A stretch of 9,837 nucleotides of DNA from an uncultured Actinomyces sp. (GTDB lineage: Bacteria > Actinomycetota > Actinomycetes > Actinomycetales > Actinomycetaceae): assembly GCA_900556405.1 (NCBI GenBank), contig USPB01000064.1, positions 1 to 9,837 on the forward strand, given 5' to 3'. A program made the translations under genes and the position numbers. Below the pieces are notes generated by a model. That model worked only from the letters and a program-made list of their open reading frames with translations, did no database searches and was not told where the DNA came from. Below are positions 1-6,659 of this stretch, one piece after another (the stretch's first letter is position 1; every line of letters begins with the position of its first letter).

Positions 1-43
1 TCGCTTCTCCCAGCAGTTCGGAGTGAATGGAAGGGGTAACTGA
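1..43 (+). CDS. pheS: Phenylalanyl-tRNA synthetase alpha subunit, C-terminal end (partial)
   Basis: Only the last 13 codons and the TGA stop (41-43) are in the window. Read in the frame starting at base 2 they give RFSQQFGVNGRGN. The RF-x-x-QF-G block is the usual extreme C-terminus of bacterial PheS (E. coli PheS ends in a closely similar RFLRQF segment). The position, directly before pheT with one base between the stop and the pheT ATG, is the classic pheST arrangement. PheS carries the class II catalytic core of the alpha2-beta2 enzyme. The rest of the gene lies upstream of the window. Confidence 0.85.
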   Translation, partial: RFSQQFGVNGRGN

Positions 44-44
44 C

Positions 45-2693
45 ATGCCTATGGTCCCGCTGAGTTGGCTGGCCGATCACGTCGACGTTGTCGAAGGAAC
101 GGACGCCGCCGCCCTCGCTGCCGCCCTTGTGAAGGTTGGCTTGGAAGAGGAAGAAATTCATCCCGCACGCGTGACCGGACCGCTCGTCGTCGGTCGCGTC
201 CTGACCCGCGTGGAGGAGACGGCCTCCAACGGTAAGGTCGTCAACTACTGCCGCGTGGATGTCGGTCAGTACAATGACGCCCCCGGTACCGGCAAGGAGC
301 CGTCGGAGCTGCCCAGTCGCGGTATTATCTGCGGCGCTCATAACTTCGATGTCGACGACCTCGTCGTTGTCTCCCTTCCCGGCGCGATTCTGCCCGGTGA
401 TTTCCAGATCGCAGCGCGTAAGACCTACGGCCACGTCTCGGACGGCATGATTTGCTCCGCTCGTGAGCTTGGCCTGGGCGAGGACCACTCTGGCATCATC
501 GTGCTGCCGAAGTATTTCCCGGACCGCGAGATTCCCGAGGTCGGCACGGATATCGTGTCGTGGCTGGGGCTGGGTGAAGAGGTCCTGGAGATTAACGTGA
601 CCCCGGACCGTGGTTACTGCTTCTCAATGCGTGGCATTGCCCGCGAGTACTCGCACTCGACGGGTGCCTGGTTCCGCGATCCGGGTCTGCCTGGCGTGAT
701 CGCGGCCGAGCCGCCGGCTGCGAACTCCGATGGCTTCCCGGTTGTCTTCTCTGATGACGCCCCGATCCGTGGACGCGTCGGCGTGGACCGCTTCGTTGCG
801 CGCATCGTTCGTGGCACCAACCCTAACGCTCCGACGCCTCGCTGGATGGTCGAGCGCCTTGAAGCTGCGGGCATGCGCTCGCTGTCCTTGGCTGTCGACA
901 TCACGAACTACGTCATGCTGGACCTTGGCCAGCCGATGCACGCCTACGACCTGGGTGACCTTGCTGCCCCGATCGTCGTGCGCCGTGCTCACGCCGGCGA
1001 AACGCTGGTGACCCTGGATGAGGAAAAGCGTGACCTCGACCCGCAGGATCTGCTGATCACCGACTCGCCGGAGGGCGAGGGCTCGCGCATTATCGGTATT
1101 GCAGGTGTCATGGGTGGTGCCTACTCCGAGGTCAGCGAGAACACGACAGACATCCTGTTCGAAGCCGCGCACTTTGACGCCGTGTCTGTCGCGCGTAGCT
1201 CCCGTCGTCACAAGCTGCACTCCGAGGCCGCAAAGCGGTTCGAGCGCGGCACCGATCCGGCGCTGCCCGCCGTCGCGGCGCAGCGCGCCGTTGAGCTGCT
1301 GGTCCAGTACGGCGGTGGCACAGTCGATGAGGGTGTGACGGATATCGATCAGCGCGCCGAGGCCGTCGTTATCGCGCTGCCCGTCGGCGAGGTCGAGCGC
1401 CTGACCGGCGTGGCGCACAGCCCGGAGCGTATCGCCGAGCTGCTGCGCACGGTGGGCTGCGCCGTTGAGGGACCGGAAGACGGCGTGTTCAGCGTGACCG
1501 CCCCTTCGTGGCGTCCCGACCTGACTCTGCCGGCCGACCTCGTTGAGGAAGTCGCACGCCTTGACGGCTACGACAACATCCCCGTGATCATGCCGACGGC
1601 ACCCGCTGGCCACGGTCTGACGACCGCGCAGAAGGCGCGTCGACTGGCTGCGTCCACGCTGGCCGATGGGGGACTGGTCGAGGTTGAGTCCTACCCGTTC
1701 GTGTCCGATACGTGGGATCGTCAGGGTATTCCCGAGGATGATCCCCGCCGCGAGGCTCTGCGCCTGCGTAACCCCATGGCGGATGATTCGCCGTGGCTGC
1801 GTACCACGGTCCTCGACACGCTCCTCGATGTGGCCGGTCGCAATGTCTCGCGCTCCAATGCGGACGTCGCGATCTTCGAAGTTGCCAAGGTTGCTCGTCC
1901 CGCCGGCACCGTTCCGGCTGACCTACCCAGTGCTGATGAGCGTCCCTCCGACGAGGTGCTCGCGGCGCTCGAGGCGGGTATTCCGGCTCAGCCGTGGCAC
2001 ATCGGTGGCGTCTTGACGGGTTCGGCCGTTCCGGCTGGCGTCCTGGCGAACGCCCGTGCCTTTGATTGGGCGGACGCCCTGGAATACGTGCGTCGTGTGG
2101 CCTCCGCTCTCGGGGTGCGCGTCGAGGTCACCCGCGCTTGGATGGATCAGGTGCCCGCGCACAAGGGTGCTCCGATGCCCGCTCCGGCAACGGATCCGGC
2201 CGCGGTTGCCCCGTTCCATCCCGGACGTGTTGCGCGCGTCTTCGTGCGTGCGGGCCGCGACCTCGTGGACGTCGCTCTTGCGGGCGAACTATCGCCCGCC
2301 GCATGCCGAGCGTTCGGCCTTCCCCCGCGTTCGTGCGCCTTTGAGATCGATATGGATGCTCTCATCTCCCAGATGAGTGATCAGCCTATCCAGGTCAAGG
2401 GCGTCTCGACGTTCCCGCTCGCCAAGGAAGACATCGCTCTCGTCGTGCCCTCCGATATCCCTGCGTCGCGCGTCGAGCAGATCGTGCGTCAAGGCGCCGG
2501 CCAGCTTGCAGAGTCCGTGACCCTCTTCGATATCTACGAGGGTGACCAGGTACCGGAGGGCTACCGTTCCCTCGCCTTTGCGCTGCGTCTGCGCGCAGCC
2601 GATCACACGCTGACCGCGAAGGAATCGTCGAAGGTTCGTGAGCAGGTCGTCGCGAAGGCTACCAAGGTATTGGGTGCATCCCTGCGCGCCTAA
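45..2693 (+). CDS. pheT: Phenylalanyl-tRNA synthetase beta subunit
   Basis: Beta subunit of the cytoplasmic alpha2-beta2 enzyme that charges tRNA-Phe; it binds the tRNA and carries the editing site that hydrolyses Tyr-tRNA-Phe. From the ATG at 45 it has 882 residues, slightly long for the family (about 800-850). Visible in order: an N-terminal segment (PLSWLADHVDV), an EMAP/OB-type tRNA-binding domain at roughly 41-150 (CGAHNFDVDDLVVVSLPGA), the B3/B4 editing region at roughly 250-405 (VMLDLGQPMHAYD, IAGVMGG, HSEAAKRFERGTDP), a B5 region around 420-515 (SWRPDLTLPADLVEEVARLDG), a catalytic-like module (NPMADDSPWLRTT), and a C-terminal FDX-ACB anticodon-binding domain from about 790 (FPLAKEDIALVV ... 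FDIYEG). The ATG at 45 is preferred over one at 27 because GGAAGGGG (29-36) sits 8 bases before it and it starts just after the pheS stop. ATG 51 is a less likely alternative. Confidence 0.97.
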   Translation: MPMVPLSWLADHVDVVEGTDAAALAAALVKVGLEEEEIHPARVTGPLVVGRVLTRVEETASNGKVVNYCRVDVGQYNDAPGTGKEPSELPSRGIICGAHNFDVDDLVVVSLPGAILPGDFQIAARKTYGHVSDGMICSARELGLGEDHSGIIVLPKYFPDREIPEVGTDIVSWLGLGEEVLEINVTPDRGYCFSMRGIAREYSHSTGAWFRDPGLPGVIAAEPPAANSDGFPVVFSDDAPIRGRVGVDRFVARIVRGTNPNAPTPRWMVERLEAAGMRSLSLAVDITNYVMLDLGQPMHAYDLGDLAAPIVVRRAHAGETLVTLDEEKRDLDPQDLLITDSPEGEGSRIIGIAGVMGGAYSEVSENTTDILFEAAHFDAVSVARSSRRHKLHSEAAKRFERGTDPALPAVAAQRAVELLVQYGGGTVDEGVTDIDQRAEAVVIALPVGEVERLTGVAHSPERIAELLRTVGCAVEGPEDGVFSVTAPSWRPDLTLPADLVEEVARLDGYDNIPVIMPTAPAGHGLTTAQKARRLAASTLADGGLVEVESYPFVSDTWDRQGIPEDDPRREALRLRNPMADDSPWLRTTVLDTLLDVAGRNVSRSNADVAIFEVAKVARPAGTVPADLPSADERPSDEVLAALEAGIPAQPWHIGGVLTGSAVPAGVLANARAFDWADALEYVRRVASALGVRVEVTRAWMDQVPAHKGAPMPAPATDPAAVAPFHPGRVARVFVRAGRDLVDVALAGELSPAACRAFGLPPRSCAFEIDMDALISQMSDQPIQVKGVSTFPLAKEDIALVVPSDIPASRVEQIVRQGAGQLAESVTLFDIYEGDQVPEGYRSLAFALRLRAADHTLTAKESSKVREQVVAKATKVLGASLRA

Positions 2694-2708
2694 TTAACCC
2701 TGGAGATC

Positions 2709-2775
2709 GACCGGTCGAATCGGCGGTGTGGCACCCCACTCATTTGGGGCGTTGTGCCCACCGATTCGACCGGTC
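2709..2775. terminator. Long hairpin after pheT, probable terminator
   Basis: A perfect 15-base inverted repeat (2709-2723 with 2761-2775; left arm GACCGGTCGAATCGG) encloses a second region that also folds: 2724-2733 with 2750-2760, mostly G-U pairs with two mismatches/bulges, and 2734-2738 with 2745-2749 around a 6-base loop. The element begins 15 bases after the pheT stop, so termination of pheST is the simplest role. No clear T-run follows on either side (TTCGCTTT on the right), so it is not a textbook intrinsic terminator. It could also work as an mRNA 3'-end stabiliser or a site bound by a dimeric protein. Confidence 0.6.
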
Positions 2776-2782
2776 TTCGCTT

Positions 2783-2788
2783 TACCAT
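2783..2788 (+). promoter_or_regulatory. -10 box of a leaderless promoter for the flavodoxin gene
   Basis: TACCAT fits the actinobacterial -10 pattern TANNNT. It ends 6 bases before the ATG at 2795, so transcription would start at or next to the start codon. No Shine-Dalgarno sequence is present before that ATG, which supports a leaderless mRNA. No good -35 box is seen; the place where it would lie is inside the preceding hairpin. Confidence 0.55.
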
Positions 2789-2794
2789 GGGTAC

Positions 2795-3283
2795 ATGCAC
2801 ATCCTTGTTACTGCAGCATCAAAGCACGGGGCGACGGACGAAGTCGCCGACGCCATTGCGAAGCGTTTGGAGGCGGCGGATTTTACCGTTGATCGTCTTG
2901 CACCCGCTGATGTGACCACGGTCGATCCTTACGATGCGGTGGTCGTCGGCTCTGCCGTCTACATCCTTCAGTGGATGCCCGAGGCACACGAATTTATGGA
3001 GCGCTTTAAGGATCAACTGCGTGACAAGCAGGTCTGGGCTTTCTCCGTCGGTATGAACGGCGTGCCCAAGCATTCTGAGCAGGACGGTAACCGTGTTGGG
3101 CCGCTGCTCACTCACGTTAATTGCCGTGAGCTGCGTACGTTCCCTGGGCGCTACAAGCCGGCGCTGCTGTCGCTGCGTGAACGTTCGATCGCGCGTCTGG
3201 CTGGTGTTGTCGAGGGCGATTTCCGTGATTGGGATGCTATCGACGCGTGGGCCGATGAGATTGCCGCCCAGCTGCGTGCCTGA
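2795..3283 (+). CDS. Flavodoxin-fold protein, HemG-like
   Basis: A 162-residue, probably cytosolic FMN-binding protein. The N-terminal strand and phosphate-binding loop (MHILVTAASKHGAT, 1-14), the second FMN loop region (VVVGSAVYILQW, 49-60) and the strand AFSVG (82-86) are what a flavodoxin fold shows. The later FPGRYKPALLSLRERSIARL stretch and the C-terminal DWDAIDAWADEIAAQL resemble the HemG type of flavodoxin (menaquinone-linked protoporphyrinogen oxidase of E. coli, 181 residues), but similarity alone does not prove that reaction. The chosen ATG removes a 23-residue extension (start codon GTG 2726) that would be encoded by the hairpin; the true start sits just after a -10 box. The gene stands where many actinobacteria have argCJBDF. 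It could act in haem synthesis or as a general redox partner; the sequence does not decide. Confidence 0.85.
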   Translation: MHILVTAASKHGATDEVADAIAKRLEAADFTVDRLAPADVTTVDPYDAVVVGSAVYILQWMPEAHEFMERFKDQLRDKQVWAFSVGMNGVPKHSEQDGNRVGPLLTHVNCRELRTFPGRYKPALLSLRERSIARLAGVVEGDFRDWDAIDAWADEIAAQLRA

Positions 3284-3294
3284 GAGTCTTGACG

Positions 3295-3338
3295 GCAAGC
3301 GGGTGAGGGACTTCCCTCACCCGCTTGCTTATTTATAT
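3295..3338 (+). terminator. Intrinsic terminator after the flavodoxin gene
   Basis: A perfect 15-bp stem (3295-3309 with 3314-3328; left arm GCAAGCGGGTGAGGG) with a 4-base loop ACTT, followed by the T-rich tail TTATTTATAT. It starts 12 bases after the stop codon. The 3' arm also contains TTGCTT, a possible -35 box for the argR promoter, so terminator and promoter share bases. Confidence 0.9.
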
Positions 3339-3355
3339 GCATGAGGGTGTATAAT
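3325..3355 (+). promoter_or_regulatory. argR promoter, leaderless
   Basis: A consensus -10 box TATAAT (3350-3355) ends 7 bases before the ATG at 3363, placing the transcription start at the start codon. A possible -35 TTGCTT lies at 3325-3330 with a 19-base spacer, longer than ideal. No ribosome binding site precedes argR, which fits leaderless translation. Confidence 0.75.
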
Positions 3356-3364
3356 CATGCATAT
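3335..3364. promoter_or_regulatory. Inverted repeat around the argR -10 box, candidate ArgR operator
   Basis: ATATGCATGA (3335-3344) and TCATGCATAT (3355-3364) are perfect reverse complements separated by exactly 10 bases; the separating bases hold most of the TATAAT box. Each arm contains ATGCAT, and the two copies are 20 bases apart centre to centre, about two helical turns. Mycobacterial ArgR operators are built from TGCAT/ATGCA half sites, so these arms are plausible ARG boxes for autorepression. The right arm runs into the argR start codon. No experimental support is visible in sequence alone. Confidence 0.6.
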
Positions 3365-3878
3365 GAGTGCAACACCTGCGTTTCCGAGCACGAAGAGTGC
3401 CCGGCACGAGATGATCCGAGACCTTTTGGCCGCCGAGTCCATCGGCAGCCAGGAGGGCCTGCGCGCCCGCTTGGCGCAGCGCGGGATTGACGTCACCCAG
3501 ACGACCCTGTCTCGCGACCTGATGGACCTGCGTGCGACGAAGATTCGCGATGCTTCAGGCGCTCTTATCTACACGGTGCCCGATCATGATGGTGGTCTGA
3601 CGCACGACGCTGAAGCAGCCAACGTTCGTCTTGCGCGCTGGTGTCAGCTTCTCCTTGTCACCTCCGTGAAGGTGGGGAACCAGCTGGTCCTGCGTACGCA
3701 GGTCGGAGCGGCCAATCTGCTCGCCTCATCTATCGATGCTGTCAGGCGTGACGAGATCGCAGGAACGATCGCCGGCGACGATACGATCCTCGTCATCTGC
3801 CGCAGCGAAGAAGGAGCCGCTGAGGTGGAACGCTCACTGCTGGCCCTCGCAGAACCCGGCGCACTCCCCGAAAACTAG
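3363..3878 (+). CDS. argR: Arginine repressor ArgR
   Basis: Arginine-responsive transcriptional regulator of 171 residues, a usual family length (150-175). It has an N-terminal winged-helix DNA-binding domain with the recognition segment TQTTLSRDLMDLRATKI (45-61) and a C-terminal hexamerisation and arginine-binding domain with LVLRTQVGAANLLASSID (108-125), DE (130-131) and GTIAGDDTI (134-142), the acidic residues expected to contact arginine. It probably represses the downstream arg genes and its own gene. The ATG at 3363 is chosen over the in-frame ATG at 3357 because TATAAT at 3350-3355 predicts transcription starting there; with the earlier start two residues (MH) are added. argG follows after 62 bases with no terminator between, so the two are likely cotranscribed. 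Confidence 0.95.
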   Translation: MSATPAFPSTKSARHEMIRDLLAAESIGSQEGLRARLAQRGIDVTQTTLSRDLMDLRATKIRDASGALIYTVPDHDGGLTHDAEAANVRLARWCQLLLVTSVKVGNQLVLRTQVGAANLLASSIDAVRRDEIAGTIAGDDTILVICRSEEGAAEVERSLLALAEPGALPEN

Positions 3879-3940
3879 CCCCTGCCTCGTACCGTCGAGC
3901 GGTTTGGGCACTACGAACCCACCAATTGGAAGGAACCCAC

Positions 3941-5161
3941 ATGTCGAGCAATGATCGCGTTGTCCTGGCGTATTCAGGTGGCCTGGATACCTCTGTCGCT
4001 ATCGGATGGATCGGGGAACAGACGGGCCGAGAGGTCGTCGCTGTTGCCGTTGATGTCGGCCAGGGCGGTGAGGACCTGGAGGTCATTCGCCAGCGAGCAC
4101 TCGATTGTGGAGCCGTCGAAGCGTACGTTGCAGATGCGCGCGATGAGTTTGCTACCGAATACTGCATGCCCGCTTTGAAGGCAAACGCGCTCTACGAAGG
4201 GAAGTACCCGCTCGTGTCGGCGCTGTCGCGTCCCGTCATCACCAAGCACCTGGTGAAGGCCGCACGTGAATTTGGTGCGACGACGGTCGCGCACGGTTGC
4301 ACGGGTAAGGGCAACGACCAGGTCCGCTTCGAGGTCTCGATTACCTCGATGGCGCCCGACATGGACTGCATTTCCCCGGTGCGTGACCTCGCGCTCACGC
4401 GTGACGTCGCGATTGAGTACGCCGAGAAGCACAATCTGCCGATTGAGACGACGAAGCACAACCCGTTCTCTATCGATCAGAACGTGTGGGGTCGTGCCAT
4501 CGAAACGGGCTTCCTGGAAGACCTGTGGAATGCTCCAACGAAGGACGTCTACAACTACACCGACGATCCGACCTACCCGCCGCTGCCCGACGAGGTCGTC
4601 ATCACCTTCGACAAGGGCATTCCTGTCGCCATTGACGGCCGACCGGTCACGCCGCTCGAGGCCATCCAGGAGATGAACCGCCGCGCTGGCGCTCAGGGTA
4701 TCGGCCGTATCGACATGGTCGAGGACCGTCTGGTCGGTATCAAGTCCCGTGAGATTTACGAGGCTCCCGGTGCCGTCGCGCTCATCGAGGCGCACCAGGC
4801 GCTTGAGGCGGTCACGCTGGAGCGGATGCAGCGTCGCTACAAGCGTCAGCTGGAGCAGACCTGGGGTGAGCTCGTGTACGAGGCACAGTGGTACTCGCCG
4901 CTCAAGAAGTCGATGGACGCGTTTATTGAGCACACGCAGCAGTACGTCTCTGGTGATATTCGCATGGTGCTCCACGGTGGTCGCGCGACCGTGAACGGAC
5001 GCCGTTCCGAGTCCTCTCTCTACGATTTCAACCTGGCGACCTACGAGACCGGCGATACCTTCGATCAGTCCTCTTCGCGCGGTTTCATTGACATCTACGG
5101 CCTTCAGTCGAAGCTCGCAGCGGCTCGCGACGTGCGCTTTGGCGTGAACATGGGCTACTGA
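3941..5161 (+). CDS. argG: Argininosuccinate synthase
   Basis: Cytosolic enzyme that joins citrulline and aspartate using ATP to give argininosuccinate, AMP and pyrophosphate, the penultimate step to arginine. The 406 residues match the common bacterial type (about 400; the E. coli type is longer). Visible motifs: the N-type ATP pyrophosphatase P-loop AYSGGLDTS (10-18), HGCTGKGND (118-126) and SIDQNVWGR (177-185). The start at ATG 3941 follows GGAAGGA (3928-3934) by 6 bases; an upstream in-frame TTG at 3926 overlaps that site and is less likely. A weak -10-like TACCGT (3890-3895) has no -35 partner, so transcription from the argR promoter is more probable. A hairpin terminator follows, so argH, its pathway partner, is not simply continuous with it. 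Confidence 0.97.
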   Translation: MSSNDRVVLAYSGGLDTSVAIGWIGEQTGREVVAVAVDVGQGGEDLEVIRQRALDCGAVEAYVADARDEFATEYCMPALKANALYEGKYPLVSALSRPVITKHLVKAAREFGATTVAHGCTGKGNDQVRFEVSITSMAPDMDCISPVRDLALTRDVAIEYAEKHNLPIETTKHNPFSIDQNVWGRAIETGFLEDLWNAPTKDVYNYTDDPTYPPLPDEVVITFDKGIPVAIDGRPVTPLEAIQEMNRRAGAQGIGRIDMVEDRLVGIKSREIYEAPGAVALIEAHQALEAVTLERMQRRYKRQLEQTWGELVYEAQWYSPLKKSMDAFIEHTQQYVSGDIRMVLHGGRATVNGRRSESSLYDFNLATYETGDTFDQSSSRGFIDIYGLQSKLAAARDVRFGVNMGY

Positions 5162-5210
5162 GCGCTTGGTTGAGGGCGTTCTCACAGAGAATGTCTCAGT
5201 TGGGTTTCAA

Positions 5211-5244
5211 GAGGCGGGAGCGGCGAGAAGGCTGCTCCCGCCTC
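5211..5244 (+). terminator. Hairpin terminator after argG
   Basis: GAGGCGGGAGC (5211-5221) pairs perfectly with 5234-5244, and three more pairs (one G-U) extend the stem to 14 bp around a 6-base loop GAGAAG. The tail GCTTAGTGTTT is only moderately T-rich. The -10 box for the next gene begins 3 bases after the stem. Confidence 0.75.
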
Positions 5245-5247
5245 GCT

Positions 5248-5253
5248 TAGTGT
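5248..5253 (+). promoter_or_regulatory. -10 box of a leaderless promoter for the Wzy_C gene
   Basis: TAGTGT fits TANNNT and ends 7 bases before the ATG at 5261. No Shine-Dalgarno sequence precedes that ATG, so a leaderless mRNA is likely. The -35 position would fall inside the argG terminator hairpin and shows no TTGACA-like sequence. Confidence 0.5.
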
Positions 5254-5260
5254 TTCGTGT

Positions 5261-6616
5261 ATGACGTATGAGGCGAGCACTGTGAGCGATGCCGTGGGGA
5301 CCGACGGAGACGATGCCCTGCGCACGCGCATGATGCGCTACACGGTTGCTGCAATGTTTTTCGTCGGCTTTGCCGGTAAGGGAATTCGTGGCATTTTCGG
5401 CGATATCGGTTCGCTCGTGCCGATGCTGATTCTGCTTGTTTCCTTCGTTGTGCTCTTCCGTATCTCGGGCCGCTCACTGTTGCTCCGTCGCTTCCCGACG
5501 ACGACATGTCTATTCGTTGCGTGGTGTGTACTCTCGTGCGTATGGTCGGTGGCGCCTTTTCAGAGTGCCCAATACGCTGTCCTGTCCGTGTCGCTGACCC
5601 TCGTGTCGATTGCTGTCGCTGTTGCGTTGCCACTCACGGAGCTCGTTGGTGCGTTGATTCTGTCATTCCAATGGATCATCGGCTCTTCTTTCATTCTCGA
5701 GGCCCTCGTTGCCTTCTGTGGCAACGGGCCGCTTGCTCCGCCCATCATGTGGGGGAGAGGCCTGCTTCCCGCCTCCTACTACTGGATCGATGGCATGCTC
5801 CTCAAGGGAGGGCCTATCCAGGGTTTTCCCGGTAATAGGAATCCCCTCGCGTTTGTCGCGTTGTTGCTGGCGGTATGCCTGATTCTGCGCTATATGCAGA
5901 CGAAGCGATCACGCCTTGCGACATGTCTGTGGCTCGGCGCATGTGGTGGTGTCCTGTTGCTGACGCAGTCCGCGACGGTTGCTCTCTCCACGGTTGGATG
6001 CCTGCTTGTGATCGCGGGTCTTGTTGTGCAGCGTCGGGTTCCGGAGCGCCTTCGTCTCCGAGTCGTGGGTGGGTTTGCTGCTATCGGTGTCCTCACGGCG
6101 ATCGCAGCGTTCTTCTGCCGTCACGCGATCGCTGATGCGTTCGGTCGTAGTCCTGATATGAGCGGGCGCTCCGTCATCTGGCATGCCGTTGCTCCACTGG
6201 TTGCGCAGCGTCCGATCGGTGGTTGGGGCTGGTTCATTGGGTGGCCCACGCAGATGGAGCCGTTTGCCTCGCTCGTTATCCGTCCTGATGGCACGCCGAC
6301 CAATCAGGCGCACAACGTCTACGTTGAGGCTGCTCTGACAACGGGTTTTGTCGGCGCCGCCATGATCACCGTTGCGATTGTCTGGACGCTGTACCGCGTC
6401 GTGAAAGTCGCGGTGGCTCATATCGACGACAACCTGTGGGACGTCATTCCCGCTGTCATTATGATCGCGATGTTTATCCAGTCCTTCACGGAGTCTCGTC
6501 TGCTTTTCGAAGGCAATTGGATGCTTTTCGTCATCATCGCGACGTGGGTGAAGGTGCGTGGCGAGGTCCCGGTGGTGTGGCCTTCGGCAGCTCGCCAGCA
6601 TCTCGAATATTCTTAA
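5261..6616 (+). CDS. O-antigen ligase/polymerase family (Wzy_C) membrane protein
   Basis: A 451-residue multi-pass membrane protein with about 10 to 12 hydrophobic segments (for example 51-68, 82-98, 105-124, 128-153, 196-211, 239-256, 267-286, 360-380, 395-410, 418-432). The large loop at about 287-359 carries the Wzy_C family marks: SGRSVIW (301-307), PIGGWGW (318-324) and QAHNVYVEA (349-357); GFPGNRNPLAF (188-198) is another typical family segment. Such enzymes polymerise or transfer lipid-linked glycans outside the membrane; in a Gram-positive organism a role in cell-surface polysaccharide or glycoprotein assembly is likely, substrate unknown. There is no sugar-nucleotide or glycosyltransferase gene beside it. 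The ATG at 5261 is preceded by a -10 box rather than a ribosome binding site. It sits between argG and argH; argH begins 43 bases later without a terminator, so both may share a transcript. Confidence 0.82.
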   Translation: MTYEASTVSDAVGTDGDDALRTRMMRYTVAAMFFVGFAGKGIRGIFGDIGSLVPMLILLVSFVVLFRISGRSLLLRRFPTTTCLFVAWCVLSCVWSVAPFQSAQYAVLSVSLTLVSIAVAVALPLTELVGALILSFQWIIGSSFILEALVAFCGNGPLAPPIMWGRGLLPASYYWIDGMLLKGGPIQGFPGNRNPLAFVALLLAVCLILRYMQTKRSRLATCLWLGACGGVLLLTQSATVALSTVGCLLVIAGLVVQRRVPERLRLRVVGGFAAIGVLTAIAAFFCRHAIADAFGRSPDMSGRSVIWHAVAPLVAQRPIGGWGWFIGWPTQMEPFASLVIRPDGTPTNQAHNVYVEAALTTGFVGAAMITVAIVWTLYRVVKVAVAHIDDNLWDVIPAVIMIAMFIQSFTESRLLFEGNWMLFVIIATWVKVRGEVPVVWPSAARQHLEYS

Positions 6617-6659
6617 ACGAGAGAGATAGCACCGTCGTTACCGACCCAGGAGGAACTTC

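Noticed and set aside
624..1613. Antisense open frame within pheT
   Set aside because: It lies wholly inside a highly conserved synthetase gene; its composition matches a shadow frame.
2726..2794. N-terminal extension of the flavodoxin from a GTG start
   Set aside because: The extra 23 codons lie in the hairpin and promoter; the family's N-terminus begins at MHILVT encoded from 2795.
3922..3929. Palindrome CCAATTGG at the argG ribosome binding site as an operator
   Set aside because: Only 8 bases, with no TGCAT-type half sites; probably chance overlap with the Shine-Dalgarno sequence.
3974..5185. Long antisense open frame (about 400 codons) across argG
   Set aside because: It is the reverse complement of a confirmed gene with GC-rich third positions, which commonly leaves an open antisense frame; its protein has no recognisable domain and no ribosome binding site.
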